Origin: Algoriphagus marinus
GTDB lineage: Bacteria; Bacteroidota; Bacteroidia; Cytophagales; Cyclobacteriaceae
Assembly (NCBI RefSeq): GCF_001936475.1
Contig: NZ_MSPQ01000009.1
Location: forward strand, 184,448-248,447
Reading direction: 5' to 3'
DNA length: 64,000 bases
The translations under genes and the position numbers were made by a program. How positions within the stretch are numbered: the first letter of the stretch is position 1; every line of letters starts with the position of its first letter. Below are positions 1 through 8,736 of the stretch, piece after piece. The notes under the pieces are model-generated. The model saw only the letters and a list, made by a program, of their open reading frames with translations. It was not told the origin of the DNA and did no database searches.

Positions 1-274
1 CTTCTGCATTTGCATTTGCAAAATACCCCCCACCTAGCACCGCTGCATAAAATGCCGCTTCCAATTGTTCCAAAGCATAGGCATAATTCAAAATCCCAAT
101 ATCCCCCGAACCGAGGCTTACTCCGCCCATCATAGGTGGCATCATATCCTCATCCTCGTTACATCCTACCAGAAGTAGTCCTGCCGTAGCGACCGACAAT
201 GTTCCGCGTTTCAAAAACTCCCTACGATTGGCACTTTTGACCAGTGCAGTAGGCTTGATTAGCTCATTTTTCAT
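1..274 (-). CDS. Ferritin-like domain protein, N-terminal part only
   Basis: The gene runs off the left edge, so only about 91 N-terminal codons are visible. The start is the ATG whose complement is at 272-274. Near the N-terminus there is a twin-arginine-like stretch (NRREFLKRG) followed by a hydrophobic segment ending in LLLVGC, which suggests Tat export with lipidation. After a Met/Gly-rich linker the segment ILNYAYALEQLEAAFY is the first helix of the Ferritin_2 (PF13668) desiccation-associated family. Metal binding cannot be judged because the remaining helices are missing. It is divergent from the creatininase-family gene that follows. Family call is by eye. Confidence 0.7.
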   Translation of the reverse strand, partial: MKNELIKPTALVKSANRREFLKRGTLSVATAGLLLVGCNEDEDMMPPMMGGVSLGSGDIGILNYAYALEQLEAAFYAAVLGGGYFANANAE

Positions 275-531
275 GTTGATTGATTTTTAAATAATACATC
301 GGTTAAAGCTCAAAGCCACAAAACCTATTTCTGAAAATCAGCTTTTGTGGATTTGAACTGACTTACGAAGTGGGTAAAGTGATTGGATTGACTGGGGTTG
401 AAAAAAAATTACAAATCGAAAAAATTGAATCTCTCACGGTAAACCATTGAAGAATAAAAACCGGGACCTTGTCCAAGATTAGCCATCCATTGTTTGAGAA
501 AAGCCTTATTTTTCGAAAACAAATTTTTGCC

Positions 532-1344
532 ATGAGATATTTAGCCCTTACCCTTTCGCTGATCCTGATTCATACCTTAGGATTTGCCCAGCAAAACCCT
601 TCCACCCGCGAGATGGATCGAATCAATTGGATGGAATTTGCAGATTTTGTTCCTGAGAAAATCAATACAGTTTTGCTTCCAACAGGAACACTCGAGCCAC
701 ATGGCGTGCTAAATAACGGTGCGGACAACACTGCTCCCACCGCCATGGCAAAAGCTATTGCTTCTGAACTCAATGCCTTAATAGCACCAACATTAAATTA
801 TGGAATCACTGGAAGTATGGCGGCTTTCCCAGGAGCTTTTCAGATAACCGAGGAAGCATACGCCCCATTTATCAGAGATATTTTGAAGGGCCTTGCCAAA
901 AATGGTTTCAAAAACATCATCATCCTTAATGGTCACGGAGGCGGGCAAACTGCTGTACTTCAACGGATAGCAGGAGAAGTTGCTAATGAATTGGGAATTC
1001 GTACGCTGGTAATCAACTGGTGGTCTTATGCTTCGGATGTGACTTTGGAAGTATTCAAAGAAGATGGAGGACATGCTGGTCTTAATGAGACGGCTTATAT
1101 TCAGGCGATTGATCCGACTTTGGTACATAAAGAAAAATACAATGCCGATATGGCGACTGCCTATCCGAAGACCGGAACTTGGTCTGCGGTCCCTTTTCCT
1201 TCCAGCATTGGACTCTATCAAGAAGGTCAGGGCTATCCAAATTTCAATGAAACTCAAGCCAAGGAATACTTCCAAAAAGTCAATGCAAAAGTAGCCGGGC
1301 TGATCAAAGAGACGATTCGAAAGTGGGATTTGGCAGGATTGTAG
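532..1344 (+). CDS. Creatininase family protein, exported
   Basis: The product has 270 residues from the ATG at 532. A longer in-frame start exists upstream (TTG at 469), but the ATG at 532 begins directly with a signal peptide (hydrophobic core LALTLSLILI, then GFAQQ), so I prefer it. The mature part has the metal-binding signature of the creatininase/MftE amidohydrolase fold: an E-P-H-G segment (TLEPHG), the NNGADNT stretch where the family has its metal Asp, NGHGGG, and GGHAGLNET with a further His and Glu. Such enzymes hydrolyse cyclic or linear amides with two divalent metals. An exported member is less usual and its substrate cannot be told. Confidence 0.8.
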   Translation: MRYLALTLSLILIHTLGFAQQNPSTREMDRINWMEFADFVPEKINTVLLPTGTLEPHGVLNNGADNTAPTAMAKAIASELNALIAPTLNYGITGSMAAFPGAFQITEEAYAPFIRDILKGLAKNGFKNIIILNGHGGGQTAVLQRIAGEVANELGIRTLVINWWSYASDVTLEVFKEDGGHAGLNETAYIQAIDPTLVHKEKYNADMATAYPKTGTWSAVPFPSSIGLYQEGQGYPNFNETQAKEYFQKVNAKVAGLIKETIRKWDLAGL

Positions 1345-1474
1345 ATTTAGGATATTAGATTTCAGATCTATGATTTGACGTGACTTCACTATTCGTTGTT
1401 CATCATTCGATATTCGAAGTTGACCTCCAAGTTTTTTTACCCTAAGAAACCTTCTTCAAACTTTACACTTCAAA

Positions 1475-2041
1475 ATGCCCTACTTCTCCAACCAAAGCCT
1501 TCAAAATAAAGACTTTACTGCGGAGCCTTTAGAAAAAGGCGAGTATGAGTCTTGCCAGTTTCTTCAGTGCAATTTTTCGGGCTTGGACTTGAGTGGCTTC
1601 AGCTTCGAGAATTGTTCATTCATGAGCTGTGATCTCAGTAATGTGAAGGTGTTCAAAGCTGGATTTCAACAAGTAAGTTTCAAGGATTGTAAGATTTTGG
1701 GTGTCCATTTTCATACCTGCAATCCCTTTTTATTGGAATTCAGCTTTGATAAGTGTCAGTTGGATTACTGCAGTTTTTTCAATCTTCCGATGAAAAAAAC
1801 CAAACTGGAAAGCTGTCGGATGCGCGAAGCCAGTTTCACGCAAGCGGACGTGAGCGGCGGAAGTTTTCGGGATTCAGATCTAAGCGGAGTGATTTTCGAT
1901 CGGACGATTCTGGAGAAAACTGACTTCCGAAACGCCCAAAACTTCTCCATAGACCCCGAACTCAACCGAATCAAAGGGGCTTTTTTCGACTTGGATGGAC
2001 TACCGGGTTTGTTAGAGAAGTATAGAATCAAGGTGGGATAG
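1475..2041 (+). CDS. Pentapeptide repeat protein
   Basis: The 188-residue protein is built of quasi-repeating pentapeptides with a central Leu/Phe and preceding Cys/Asp/Asn/Ser (for example LDLSG, FSFEN, CSFMS, CDLSN). These predict a right-handed quadrilateral beta helix. It has no signal peptide and should be cytoplasmic. Length and layout resemble Qnr/MfpA-type proteins, which mimic B-DNA and protect DNA gyrase, but the family is broad and the sequence alone does not prove that role. It stands alone; heptamer-like repeat spacers lie on both sides (1345-1435 and 2049-2076). Confidence 0.8.
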   Translation: MPYFSNQSLQNKDFTAEPLEKGEYESCQFLQCNFSGLDLSGFSFENCSFMSCDLSNVKVFKAGFQQVSFKDCKILGVHFHTCNPFLLEFSFDKCQLDYCSFFNLPMKKTKLESCRMREASFTQADVSGGSFRDSDLSGVIFDRTILEKTDFRNAQNFSIDPELNRIKGAFFDLDGLPGLLEKYRIKVG

Positions 2042-2459
2042 AATATAGGATGTATGATATGAGATGTATGATGTGACTTCAGAATTCATTATTTGATATT
2101 CAGCCTTCGATATTTTTCTTAAAGATTTCTTCCACAAAATCATCTGACAATTTCCTTCTCTACCCTTGCATTCGGGATGATTTTTTGACTACATTATAAA
2201 CATTAATTTGTTGATTTAATTAACAAATTGAAGGGATATAATTGAAATATGGTAGAAATACACCTCGCTTTGCTCGGTGAAATACTAGAAACCTATCTCA
2301 CCGAAAGCATATTTCAAACGATGCAAGGAGTCTGTATCTCGGGAGCAAAGCGACCTTATCTCGCGAAGCGTATCTCAGCGAAGCGATATTTCGCCAAAGG
2401 CCTATTTCAAAAAGTCAATTACAAAAATAAACCAGCGGAGACTTCTCACTTCGTTCGAA
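2042..2459. other. Intergenic region with repeats upstream of dnaE-like gene
   Basis: No convincing gene. It begins with four tandem degenerate heptamers (2049-2076). An inverted repeat lies at 2205-2229 (AATTTGTT, 9-base loop, AACAAATT) and could be an operator. From about 2260 to 2460 the base composition rises and short words recur (GCGAAGCG, TATCTCG, ATTTC), ending in a phrase that runs into the first ATG of the polymerase gene. An open frame across 2249-2668 has the look of translated repeat, not protein. Confidence 0.5.
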
Positions 2460-5423
2460 ATGACCATGTTCACCAACTGCCACTCCCACTTCAGTTTCAA
2501 ATACGGCACAATGTCCATCGAGGCATTGGTAGCGGAGGCAAAAGCCAAACGCATCGATGCGTTTGCGCTCACGGACATCAACTGCACCGCTGGTATTTTT
2601 CCTTTTATCCGGGTTGCGCAAAAGGCAGGCATTCATCCGGTGGTCGGCATCGATTTTCGAAATGGTAGCAGTCAAGCCTATGTGGGACTGGCGCAAAATC
2701 AGGAAGGCTTCTACGAACTCAATACCCACCTCTCTGATCACTTGGTTTACAAGAAGCCTTTTGCAAAGCGTGCACCGGCTTTTGCTCATAGTTTCATTAT
2801 CTACCCACTTCCGGAGAAGTACTTTGATCTGCGGGAAAATGAATTTGTCGGCGTACATCCACACCAACTCAACCGACTGATTTCCTCCCCTTGGTATCGC
2901 TTCAAAGACAAACTCGTCTTACTCCAAGCGGTAAATTTCTCTTCCAAAATCGAATTCAATGCGCATCGACTTTTGCGCAGCATCGATCTGAATACCCTAC
3001 TCAGCAAACTACCCATCGAGGAGCAGGCAGATCCTAGCGATCAGTTTTACAGCTACGCCGATATGGTTTCACGCTGTGAGAATCACAGCTACCTCATCGC
3101 TAATGCACAAAAAATTCTCGAGCAATGTCAGTTTTCCTTTTACTTCCAAGCGGTCAAAAACCGTCGGGATATTCTAGGTTCGGATTGGGAAGATTTTGAC
3201 TACCTGCGCCAAGAAACCTTCAAGGGAGCCATCAATCGCTATCCGAATCTCAGTCCCACGATCAGTCAGCGAATCGAAAAGGAACTCGAACTCATCCAGC
3301 AAAAGTCCTTTACCTCCTACTTTCTGATCAATTACGACATCGTGACTTTTGCACAAGAGCGCAATTTCTACCATGTCGGCCGGGGCTCCGGTGCCAATAG
3401 CATTGTAGCCTATTGTCTCGGAATTACCGATGTGGACCCGATTGAGCTGGACTTGTATTTTGAGCGTTTTATCAATCTCTATCGGGAAAATCCCCCCGAT
3501 TTCGATATTGACTTCAGCTGGACGGATCGGGATGCGGTGACAGAGTATATTTTCCAAAAATACAATCAGTCCGGTCAGGAGCATGTCGCACTGCTCGGCT
3601 CCTACAGCACCTTCCAAGCCAACTCTATGATCCGGGAACTCGGGAAGGTCTTTGGGCTACCAAAAAGTGAGATCGAGTCGCTGATTCACTATGCAGGAAA
3701 ACCGGACTATGTCGCTGATCAATATGGTAAACTCATTCTGAAGTACAGCCAAGTCCTCCACGATATGCCCTCGCATCTGACTATTCATGCCTGTGGAATT
3801 CTGATTTCGCATAAACCGATTCATTATTACACAGCCACAGAAATGCCCCCCAAAGGCTTTCCCCTAGCGCATATTGATATGCATGTGGCTGAGGATATTG
3901 GATTGCACAAGTTTGACATCCTGAGCCAGCGTGGACTTGGACATATCAAGTCCGCCATCCAGATCATCTATGAAAATCAAGGGATCAAAGTCGATATCCG
4001 CCAAGTCGAACAGTTCAAAAAAGACCCGAAAATCAAAGCGCATCTACGGGATGGGCATACAATCGGGGCATTCTATGTGGAGTCACCCGCCATGCGTATG
4101 CTCCTGGCCAAGCTGAAAGCAGATGAATACCTTGAGCTCGTCGCTGCCAGTTCGATCATCCGTCCTGGAGTGGCTCGCTCAGGCATGATGAGGGAATACA
4201 TCCTGCGCCATATCGATCCTGAGCGTCGTAAACTAGCCCATCCTGTCATGGCTGAGATCATGCCCGAAACCTATGGAATCATGGTTTATCAGGAGGATGT
4301 GATCAAAGTGGCGCATTACTTTGCAGGGCTAAGTCTGGGTGAGGCCGATGTGCTACGCAGAGGCATGAGCGGAAAATCCCGATCCAAGGATGAATTTGAG
4401 CGGGTGAAAGATCGGTTTTTTAGCAACTGTAAAGAAAAGGGACATCCGGATAAGCTGGCTGCTGAAGTCTGGTATCAGATCGAAAGCTTTGCGGGTTATT
4501 CCTTTGCCAAAGGCCACTCAGCTTCCTTTGCAGTGGAAAGCTATCAGAGCTTATACCTCAAAGCCTATTTCCCGCTGGAGTTTATGGTTGGTGTGGTGAA
4601 TAATTTTGGGGGCTTTTATCATACCGAGTTTTACATCCACGAACTCCGAATGAATGGGGCTGATATCCAAGCTCCGCATATCAATGAAAGCGACTACTTG
4701 ACCCGGATCACGAGCAAGACCGTCTATTTGGGTTTTATCCATCTGAAGTATTTGGAGAAATCCAGTGTAGAAAAAATCCTGAGTGATCGCCTCGAAAATG
4801 GACCCTTTGTAGGATTGGTAGACTTCACCGCACGGGTAGGTATCAGTCTGGAGCAATTACTGATTCTGATCCGAATTGGATGCTTTCGCTATACGGGAAA
4901 GACTAAGCAGGAATTGCTCTGGGAGGCACATTTTATTCTAAACAAGCGCAAAGTCATTCCCGGTCCAACTGATCTTTTCAAAGGCGATAGCGGATTCAAT
5001 TTTCGTCAGCCAACTGTTCCGAAACTGGAAGAAATCGACATCCGCCAAGAAATCGTCGATCAAATCGATATTCTGGAGTTCCCGCTGGACTCCCCTTTTC
5101 ACCTAGTCAAAGACCAAAGCATCCAAGGTATCCGAGCTCAGGATATGAAAAGCTATCTCGGCAAAACCGTGCAAATCGTGGGCTATCTAGTGACGGTGAA
5201 ATACACGCGCACTATCAAAGGCGATGTGATGAACTTCGGGACTTTTGTAGACCGGGAAGGGCACTGGATCGATACGGTGCATTTTCCTCCTGTCGTAAAA
5301 AAATATCCCTTCAAAGGTCGAGCAATCTACTTGATCGAAGGCAAAGTCACCGCAGAGTTTGACTTCTATTCTATTGAGGTCACAAAGTGTGAGCGACTGG
5401 AGTATTGGAATGGAGGGGAGTAG
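2460..5423 (+). CDS. DNA polymerase III alpha subunit, short DnaE-type
   Basis: The 987-residue protein is a C-family DNA polymerase. It has an N-terminal PHP domain (NCHSHFSFKYG at residues 6-16), the palm motif GRGSGANS, the catalytic PDFDIDF with Asp347, Asp349 and Asp351, the third Asp in KFDIL (Asp486), the YQEDVIKVAH thumb/fingers region and a C-terminal OB-fold. It is shorter than replicative DnaE (about 1160) and lacks the long tau-binding tail. PHP motif 1 reads ALTDIN where replicative PHP domains have a metal His, so the domain is probably not an active exonuclease. This fits the accessory DnaE2-like group of Bacteroidota, used in translesion synthesis. ATG at 2466 is an equally good start. 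No imuB, lexA or dinB lies beside it. The gene's last codons recur at 7079-7162. Confidence 0.88.
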   Translation: MTMFTNCHSHFSFKYGTMSIEALVAEAKAKRIDAFALTDINCTAGIFPFIRVAQKAGIHPVVGIDFRNGSSQAYVGLAQNQEGFYELNTHLSDHLVYKKPFAKRAPAFAHSFIIYPLPEKYFDLRENEFVGVHPHQLNRLISSPWYRFKDKLVLLQAVNFSSKIEFNAHRLLRSIDLNTLLSKLPIEEQADPSDQFYSYADMVSRCENHSYLIANAQKILEQCQFSFYFQAVKNRRDILGSDWEDFDYLRQETFKGAINRYPNLSPTISQRIEKELELIQQKSFTSYFLINYDIVTFAQERNFYHVGRGSGANSIVAYCLGITDVDPIELDLYFERFINLYRENPPDFDIDFSWTDRDAVTEYIFQKYNQSGQEHVALLGSYSTFQANSMIRELGKVFGLPKSEIESLIHYAGKPDYVADQYGKLILKYSQVLHDMPSHLTIHACGILISHKPIHYYTATEMPPKGFPLAHIDMHVAEDIGLHKFDILSQRGLGHIKSAIQIIYENQGIKVDIRQVEQFKKDPKIKAHLRDGHTIGAFYVESPAMRMLLAKLKADEYLELVAASSIIRPGVARSGMMREYILRHIDPERRKLAHPVMAEIMPETYGIMVYQEDVIKVAHYFAGLSLGEADVLRRGMSGKSRSKDEFERVKDRFFSNCKEKGHPDKLAAEVWYQIESFAGYSFAKGHSASFAVESYQSLYLKAYFPLEFMVGVVNNFGGFYHTEFYIHELRMNGADIQAPHINESDYLTRITSKTVYLGFIHLKYLEKSSVEKILSDRLENGPFVGLVDFTARVGISLEQLLILIRIGCFRYTGKTKQELLWEAHFILNKRKVIPGPTDLFKGDSGFNFRQPTVPKLEEIDIRQEIVDQIDILEFPLDSPFHLVKDQSIQGIRAQDMKSYLGKTVQIVGYLVTVKYTRTIKGDVMNFGTFVDREGHWIDTVHFPPVVKKYPFKGRAIYLIEGKVTAEFDFYSIEVTKCERLEYWNGGE

Positions 5424-5523
5424 TTCAAGAATTAGACTGGTTCAATACTTAGTTTTGGACCAAAATAGTCCTAGTTTTCAGAGTGAAGAAGCAGTCTTAA
5501 GACCTCAAAGAGATGGCCCAAGT

Positions 5524-6870
5524 CTAAAGACTTGGATCTGTAAGATTTATAAGATTCTTATGAATCTCACCATCCTTCATGATGATCAAAAATTTCTCTT
5601 TTGGTTGTGCAATCAGGCTAAGGTCATCTAACGGATTACCGTCCACCAAAATCAAATCTGCAAATGCCCCTTCTTCCACAACACCCAATTTTCCAGGATA
5701 AGGGCTTCTTAAACCTGAAAGCTGGAGCAATTCCGCATTGTCATGAGTTACGATCTTGAGGATTTCGGCATTGGAAAACCACTTTTGAAGTCGGAGAATA
5801 TATTCATTCTGCAAGGCATTAAGTTCAGGTTCAAAAAGAAAATCCGTACCCCAAGCCAATTTCACTTTGAGCTTTTTAGCCAAAGGCCATACTTTAGATT
5901 GTCCTTCGATGACCGGTTTTCTCTTTTCCCGACGCAGAGGATCCATATCTGGAGTATCTTCTACCAGATTCTGGGTACTAAGCCATATCTTTTTCCTTGC
6001 CATCAACCGAAGCGTTTTTTCATCCAGCATCTGTCCATGTTCCACACATTTCACTCCTGCCTCAATGGCCCTTTGGATCGCCCTTGGTGTATAGGCATGT
6101 ACCATTACATAAGTACCCCAGTCTTCCGCAGCCTCCACAGCAGCTCTCATTTCATCAAAAGTATATTGGGTTACATCCACCGGATCATATGCTGAGGAAG
6201 TTCCTCCTCCTGCCATCAATTTTATCTGACTCGCTCCAAAACGGAGGTTCTCACGAGTAGCTGTCAATACCTCATCCCTCCCATCTGCAATAAAAGTTGC
6301 ATTGTATCTTTCCGCCCGAGAAGGTTCTCCAAAGAATCTCCTGGACTTTTCTTCCGGTGTCCTAAAATCCCCGTGTCCTGCTGTCTGACTGATAGTCGCT
6401 CCGGATGGCCAAATCCTCGGACCTTTAAACTTCCCAGCGTCTATCGCCATTTTCAATGGAAAAATCGGCCCTCCCGCATCTCTGACAGAAGTAAACCCCC
6501 TTAGCAACATCTCCTCCGCACCTTTGGAGGTTTTCTCTACAATAACTCCCTCCGACAACATCGGCGACATCATTTCCTTCATCGTGAGTGCGCCAAAAGC
6601 CATATGCACATGTACGTCAATTAAGCCGGGCATTAAGGTTTTTCCATTACCTTGGATCCTTTTTGCACCGGGCATTATTTCAATATTCGTTGGACTAATT
6701 GATTTAATTTTGTTTCCCTCTACCAAAACATTGACTACAGGAGTTAGCTCTTCGGACTTTCCATCAAACACCCTCACATTTTCAAAAACAACCACACTCA
6801 AATCCTGACTTTTTGATATGCCTTGGATCAAAAAAAATAACGACCATAAGATTAAAACGCTCTTTTTCAT
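5524..6870 (-). CDS. Exported amidohydrolase family protein
   Basis: The product has 448 residues and an N-terminal signal peptide (LILWSLFFLIQG). It is a metal-dependent TIM-barrel amidohydrolase of the imidazolonepropionase/prolidase-like branch. The HVHMA motif gives the first metal His pair, VHAYT and VEHGQ give the later His ligands, and GTDFLFEP gives the catalytic Asp. The small beta-sandwich that wraps the barrel is visible at both ends (VLVEGNKI near the N-terminus, ADLILVDGNPL near the C-terminus). Family members hydrolyse Xaa-Pro dipeptides, cyclic imides or similar. The substrate here is unknown. It is a single gene on the minus strand and has one copy of the conserved upstream element (6913-6960). 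Confidence 0.85.
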   Translation of the reverse strand: MKKSVLILWSLFFLIQGISKSQDLSVVVFENVRVFDGKSEELTPVVNVLVEGNKIKSISPTNIEIMPGAKRIQGNGKTLMPGLIDVHVHMAFGALTMKEMMSPMLSEGVIVEKTSKGAEEMLLRGFTSVRDAGGPIFPLKMAIDAGKFKGPRIWPSGATISQTAGHGDFRTPEEKSRRFFGEPSRAERYNATFIADGRDEVLTATRENLRFGASQIKLMAGGGTSSAYDPVDVTQYTFDEMRAAVEAAEDWGTYVMVHAYTPRAIQRAIEAGVKCVEHGQMLDEKTLRLMARKKIWLSTQNLVEDTPDMDPLRREKRKPVIEGQSKVWPLAKKLKVKLAWGTDFLFEPELNALQNEYILRLQKWFSNAEILKIVTHDNAELLQLSGLRSPYPGKLGVVEEGAFADLILVDGNPLDDLSLIAQPKEKFLIIMKDGEIHKNLINLTDPSL

Positions 6871-6912
6871 GTGTTTATAATTTTTCTATTTGGTCACATG
6901 GAATCTCGCAGA

Positions 6913-6960
6913 TTATAATCATCCCAGTGTGTGACTTTTTAGTCATGCTCGATTTCATAA
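6913..6960 (-). promoter_or_regulatory. Conserved upstream element, copy A
   Basis: Read towards the gene the core is ATGAAATCGAGCATGACT, then AAAAAGTCACACACTGGGAT, then GATTATAAT. Near-identical cores lie upstream of two other minus-strand genes (13935-14001 and 60229-60270). All three genes also share AAATTATAAA followed by a few bases and the start codon. GTGAC and GTCAC words give partial dyad symmetry. It is either a shared operator or promoter, or a dispersed repeat. Confidence 0.5.
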
Positions 6961-7078
6961 GAATACTTTATACCCGATTTCAATTTGGGTCAAATTAAAA
7001 AAAATTAAACTCTTCTCCTGTTTGATAAATAAAATTAACCTTTCCGCCTTGCTAATTGATTTAAACTATCCAATCAAA

Positions 7079-7162
7079 GGTAACGTCTTTCCGGATTTTG
7101 ACTTCTACAGCATCGAAGTCACGAAGTGTGAGCGGCTGGAATATTGGAATGGAGGAGAGTAG
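7079..7162 (+). pseudogene. Relic of a dnaE 3' end
   Basis: Read in frame, this ends with the same 21 residues as the polymerase at 2460-5423 (FDFYSIEV, TKCERLEY, WNGGE) and the same TAG stop. Over those 63 bases I count ten differences, all silent. No homology to the polymerase is evident before about 7085, and no start codon or upstream frame supports a gene. It is the left-over tail of a diverged dnaE allele, not a recent duplicate. Confidence 0.85.
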
Positions 7163-7367
7163 AATTTAAAATGAAGAATGAGAGAATTGGAAATGAAAGG
7201 TAAAAGCCGGAGAATTATCTGAAGCCTCCAGCCAATTACATGTTAGGATGGATTCCATATGTGCTTCTTCATAGGTCATTGTATGATTTGTAGTAAAAAA
7301 CTTTTGAGAAAAAGATCTAAATTGGACAAATTACGTTATCTTAAAGGACAATTTACCTAATTGAGTG

Positions 7368-7829
7368 ATGGCAAAGAAAAATCAGAAAGTCAATGAGCCA
7401 GCAGTTGCTTATCTCCGAAATACCAATCTATCCGTTGGGGATGTACTCGATATCGATTCTAGCGGGTTGGACGAGCCACTGAGTCGGGTTGAGACTTTTA
7501 GAAATGGTCTAGAGAAAAAATCTTTTGAAAGCCTCAAAGAATTATCAGGGCTTGATTACAATACTTTAGCGACTGCTTTGGGTGTCTCCTCCAAAACCCT
7601 CCAGCGAAAAGAAGTATTCGATACTGCTCAGTCCGAAAAGATCTATGAGTTGGCCGAATTATATACGCTGGGCATCAATTATTTTGGTCGGGAAGGATTC
7701 AGAAGATGGATGGAGCGACCACTTTTCACCCTTGGCAATCGAGCGCCTCTGGGCCTGATAGATGTATCAGAAGGCTTGGACCTTCTCAAAACAGAAATCA
7801 TGCGACTGCAGCATGGTATTGCTGTTTGA
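7368..7829 (+). CDS. Xre/ParS-type antitoxin of a RES-Xre module
   Basis: The 153-residue protein pairs an N-terminal region with the Xre-like helix-turn-helix (LATALGVSSKTLQRK) and the C-terminal antitoxin_Xre/ParS_C (DUF2384) segment (EGFRRWMERPLFTLGNRAP, then GLIDVSEG). In this module the antitoxin neutralises the RES toxin and represses the operon. The RES gene follows after 5 bases. Start chosen at ATG 7368; the GTG at 7365 is the only close alternative. It sits just downstream of the dnaE relic. Confidence 0.88.
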   Translation: MAKKNQKVNEPAVAYLRNTNLSVGDVLDIDSSGLDEPLSRVETFRNGLEKKSFESLKELSGLDYNTLATALGVSSKTLQRKEVFDTAQSEKIYELAELYTLGINYFGREGFRRWMERPLFTLGNRAPLGLIDVSEGLDLLKTEIMRLQHGIAV

Positions 7830-7834
7830 TCGAT

Positions 7835-8290
7835 ATGAAAGTCTATCGAATCGCCTTATCCCAATACTGTGATACCAGTGGCGAAGGAGCTAAAATCTAT
7901 GGAGGCAGGTGGAATCTCCCCGGATCTCCTGCTATCTATGCAGGATCGAGTATCTCTGCTTCCCTGCTAGAAAGGTTGACGATTGATCCCGAATTGCTGT
8001 CGTCGGAGCGGTATATTAGATATGCCGTAATGGAAATCAATATTCCCAATGAACTGGTATTCACACCGGAACTACAGGATTTGCCGATAGGCTGGAATCA
8101 TATTCCACCAGTAAAAGCATCACAAGCATATGGCACTGACCTTTTAAAATCCGGGATAGCCTGTTTTGCTGTGCCTTCGGTAGTGGATTCCAGTTCTTTG
8201 AATTATGTAATCAATCCGTTGTATGAGAAATTCCATTTGTTGGAATTCAAAACCTATCCGCTGGAGTTGGATCAGCGGATTGTCAAGTGA
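7835..8290 (+). CDS. RES-domain toxin
   Basis: The 151-residue protein starts at ATG 7835, five bases after the antitoxin stop. A longer open frame (from 7706) overlaps the antitoxin and is not credible as the start. RES-domain features are visible: Arg5, the GGRWN segment with Arg25, AIYAG with Tyr35, LLERL with Glu46, and AVPSVV with Ser115 followed by NP. Characterised RES toxins consume NAD+ by phosphorolysis or hydrolysis, stopping growth. All residues expected for activity appear to be present, so it is probably intact. Confidence 0.9.
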   Translation: MKVYRIALSQYCDTSGEGAKIYGGRWNLPGSPAIYAGSSISASLLERLTIDPELLSSERYIRYAVMEINIPNELVFTPELQDLPIGWNHIPPVKASQAYGTDLLKSGIACFAVPSVVDSSSLNYVINPLYEKFHLLEFKTYPLELDQRIVK

Positions 8291-8319
8291 TTAATTGAGA
8301 AGTTTTTTCCAACCAAAAA

Positions 8320-8736
8320 TTACCCAAAATACTTTCTCACAAATCCCTGACAATCAAACACAGGAATATCTGAAAAGTGAAAGTCACTTAAATCTTCTGT
8401 TACTATCACATCACAAGAAGACCCTAGAGCAGCGAAATATTCCAAACCATCTTCTAAATCCAGGACACTAGGATTTAAAACCGCCTGGAGGACTTCATTT
8501 GTACCCACCGTGGTAATCAAAAGTTTTGAAGTTAAAATTCCGATTTTCTTTTTTGCGAGTGCGGATCCACTCTTTTTCTCAGAAAAATAAAAAGCGATTG
8601 CAAGACAGATTGGAGAAGTGTAGAGCTCATATCCATTGATTTGTCCCAAACTTAGAACCCTAGAAGAATAGGGGAAAACAGGAAATTCCTTATTCAAAAC
8701 AGAGATAAGAACATTTGCGTCTAAAAAAACCTTCAT
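8320..8736 (-). CDS. PIN-domain toxin (VapC-like)
   Basis: The 138-residue protein has the PIN nuclease layout: FLDANVLIS with Asp6 at the N-terminus, LDLEDGLEY with acidic residues near 93-96, and VTEDLSDF with Asp116 and Asp119. PIN toxins are Mg-dependent RNases. The second-motif Glu usually seen near residue 43 is not obvious. The start overlaps the stop of the upstream antitoxin by four bases (ATGA), so the pair is translationally coupled. It converges on the RES toxin. Confidence 0.85.
   Translation of the reverse strand: MKVFLDANVLISVLNKEFPVFPYSSRVLSLGQINGYELYTSPICLAIAFYFSEKKSGSALAKKKIGILTSKLLITTVGTNEVLQAVLNPSVLDLEDGLEYFAALGSSCDVIVTEDLSDFHFSDIPVFDCQGFVRKYFG

Larger units (their letters stand above)
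6871..7367. other. Intergenic region with conserved element and dnaE relic
   Basis: Going right from the amidohydrolase start, this gap holds the leader shared with two other genes, copy A of the upstream element (6913-6960), AT-rich sequence, the dnaE 3' relic (7079-7162), and then about 200 bases before the Xre antitoxin. I see no further gene. Confidence 0.6.

Noticed and set aside
793..1389. 198-residue minus-strand frame opposite the creatininase gene
   Set aside because: Lies antisense to a clear gene, has no family motif and low-complexity Ile/Ser/Arg content.
2249..2668. 139-residue plus frame before the polymerase
   Set aside because: Encoded by repeat sequence and then overlaps the polymerase in another frame; no protein family.
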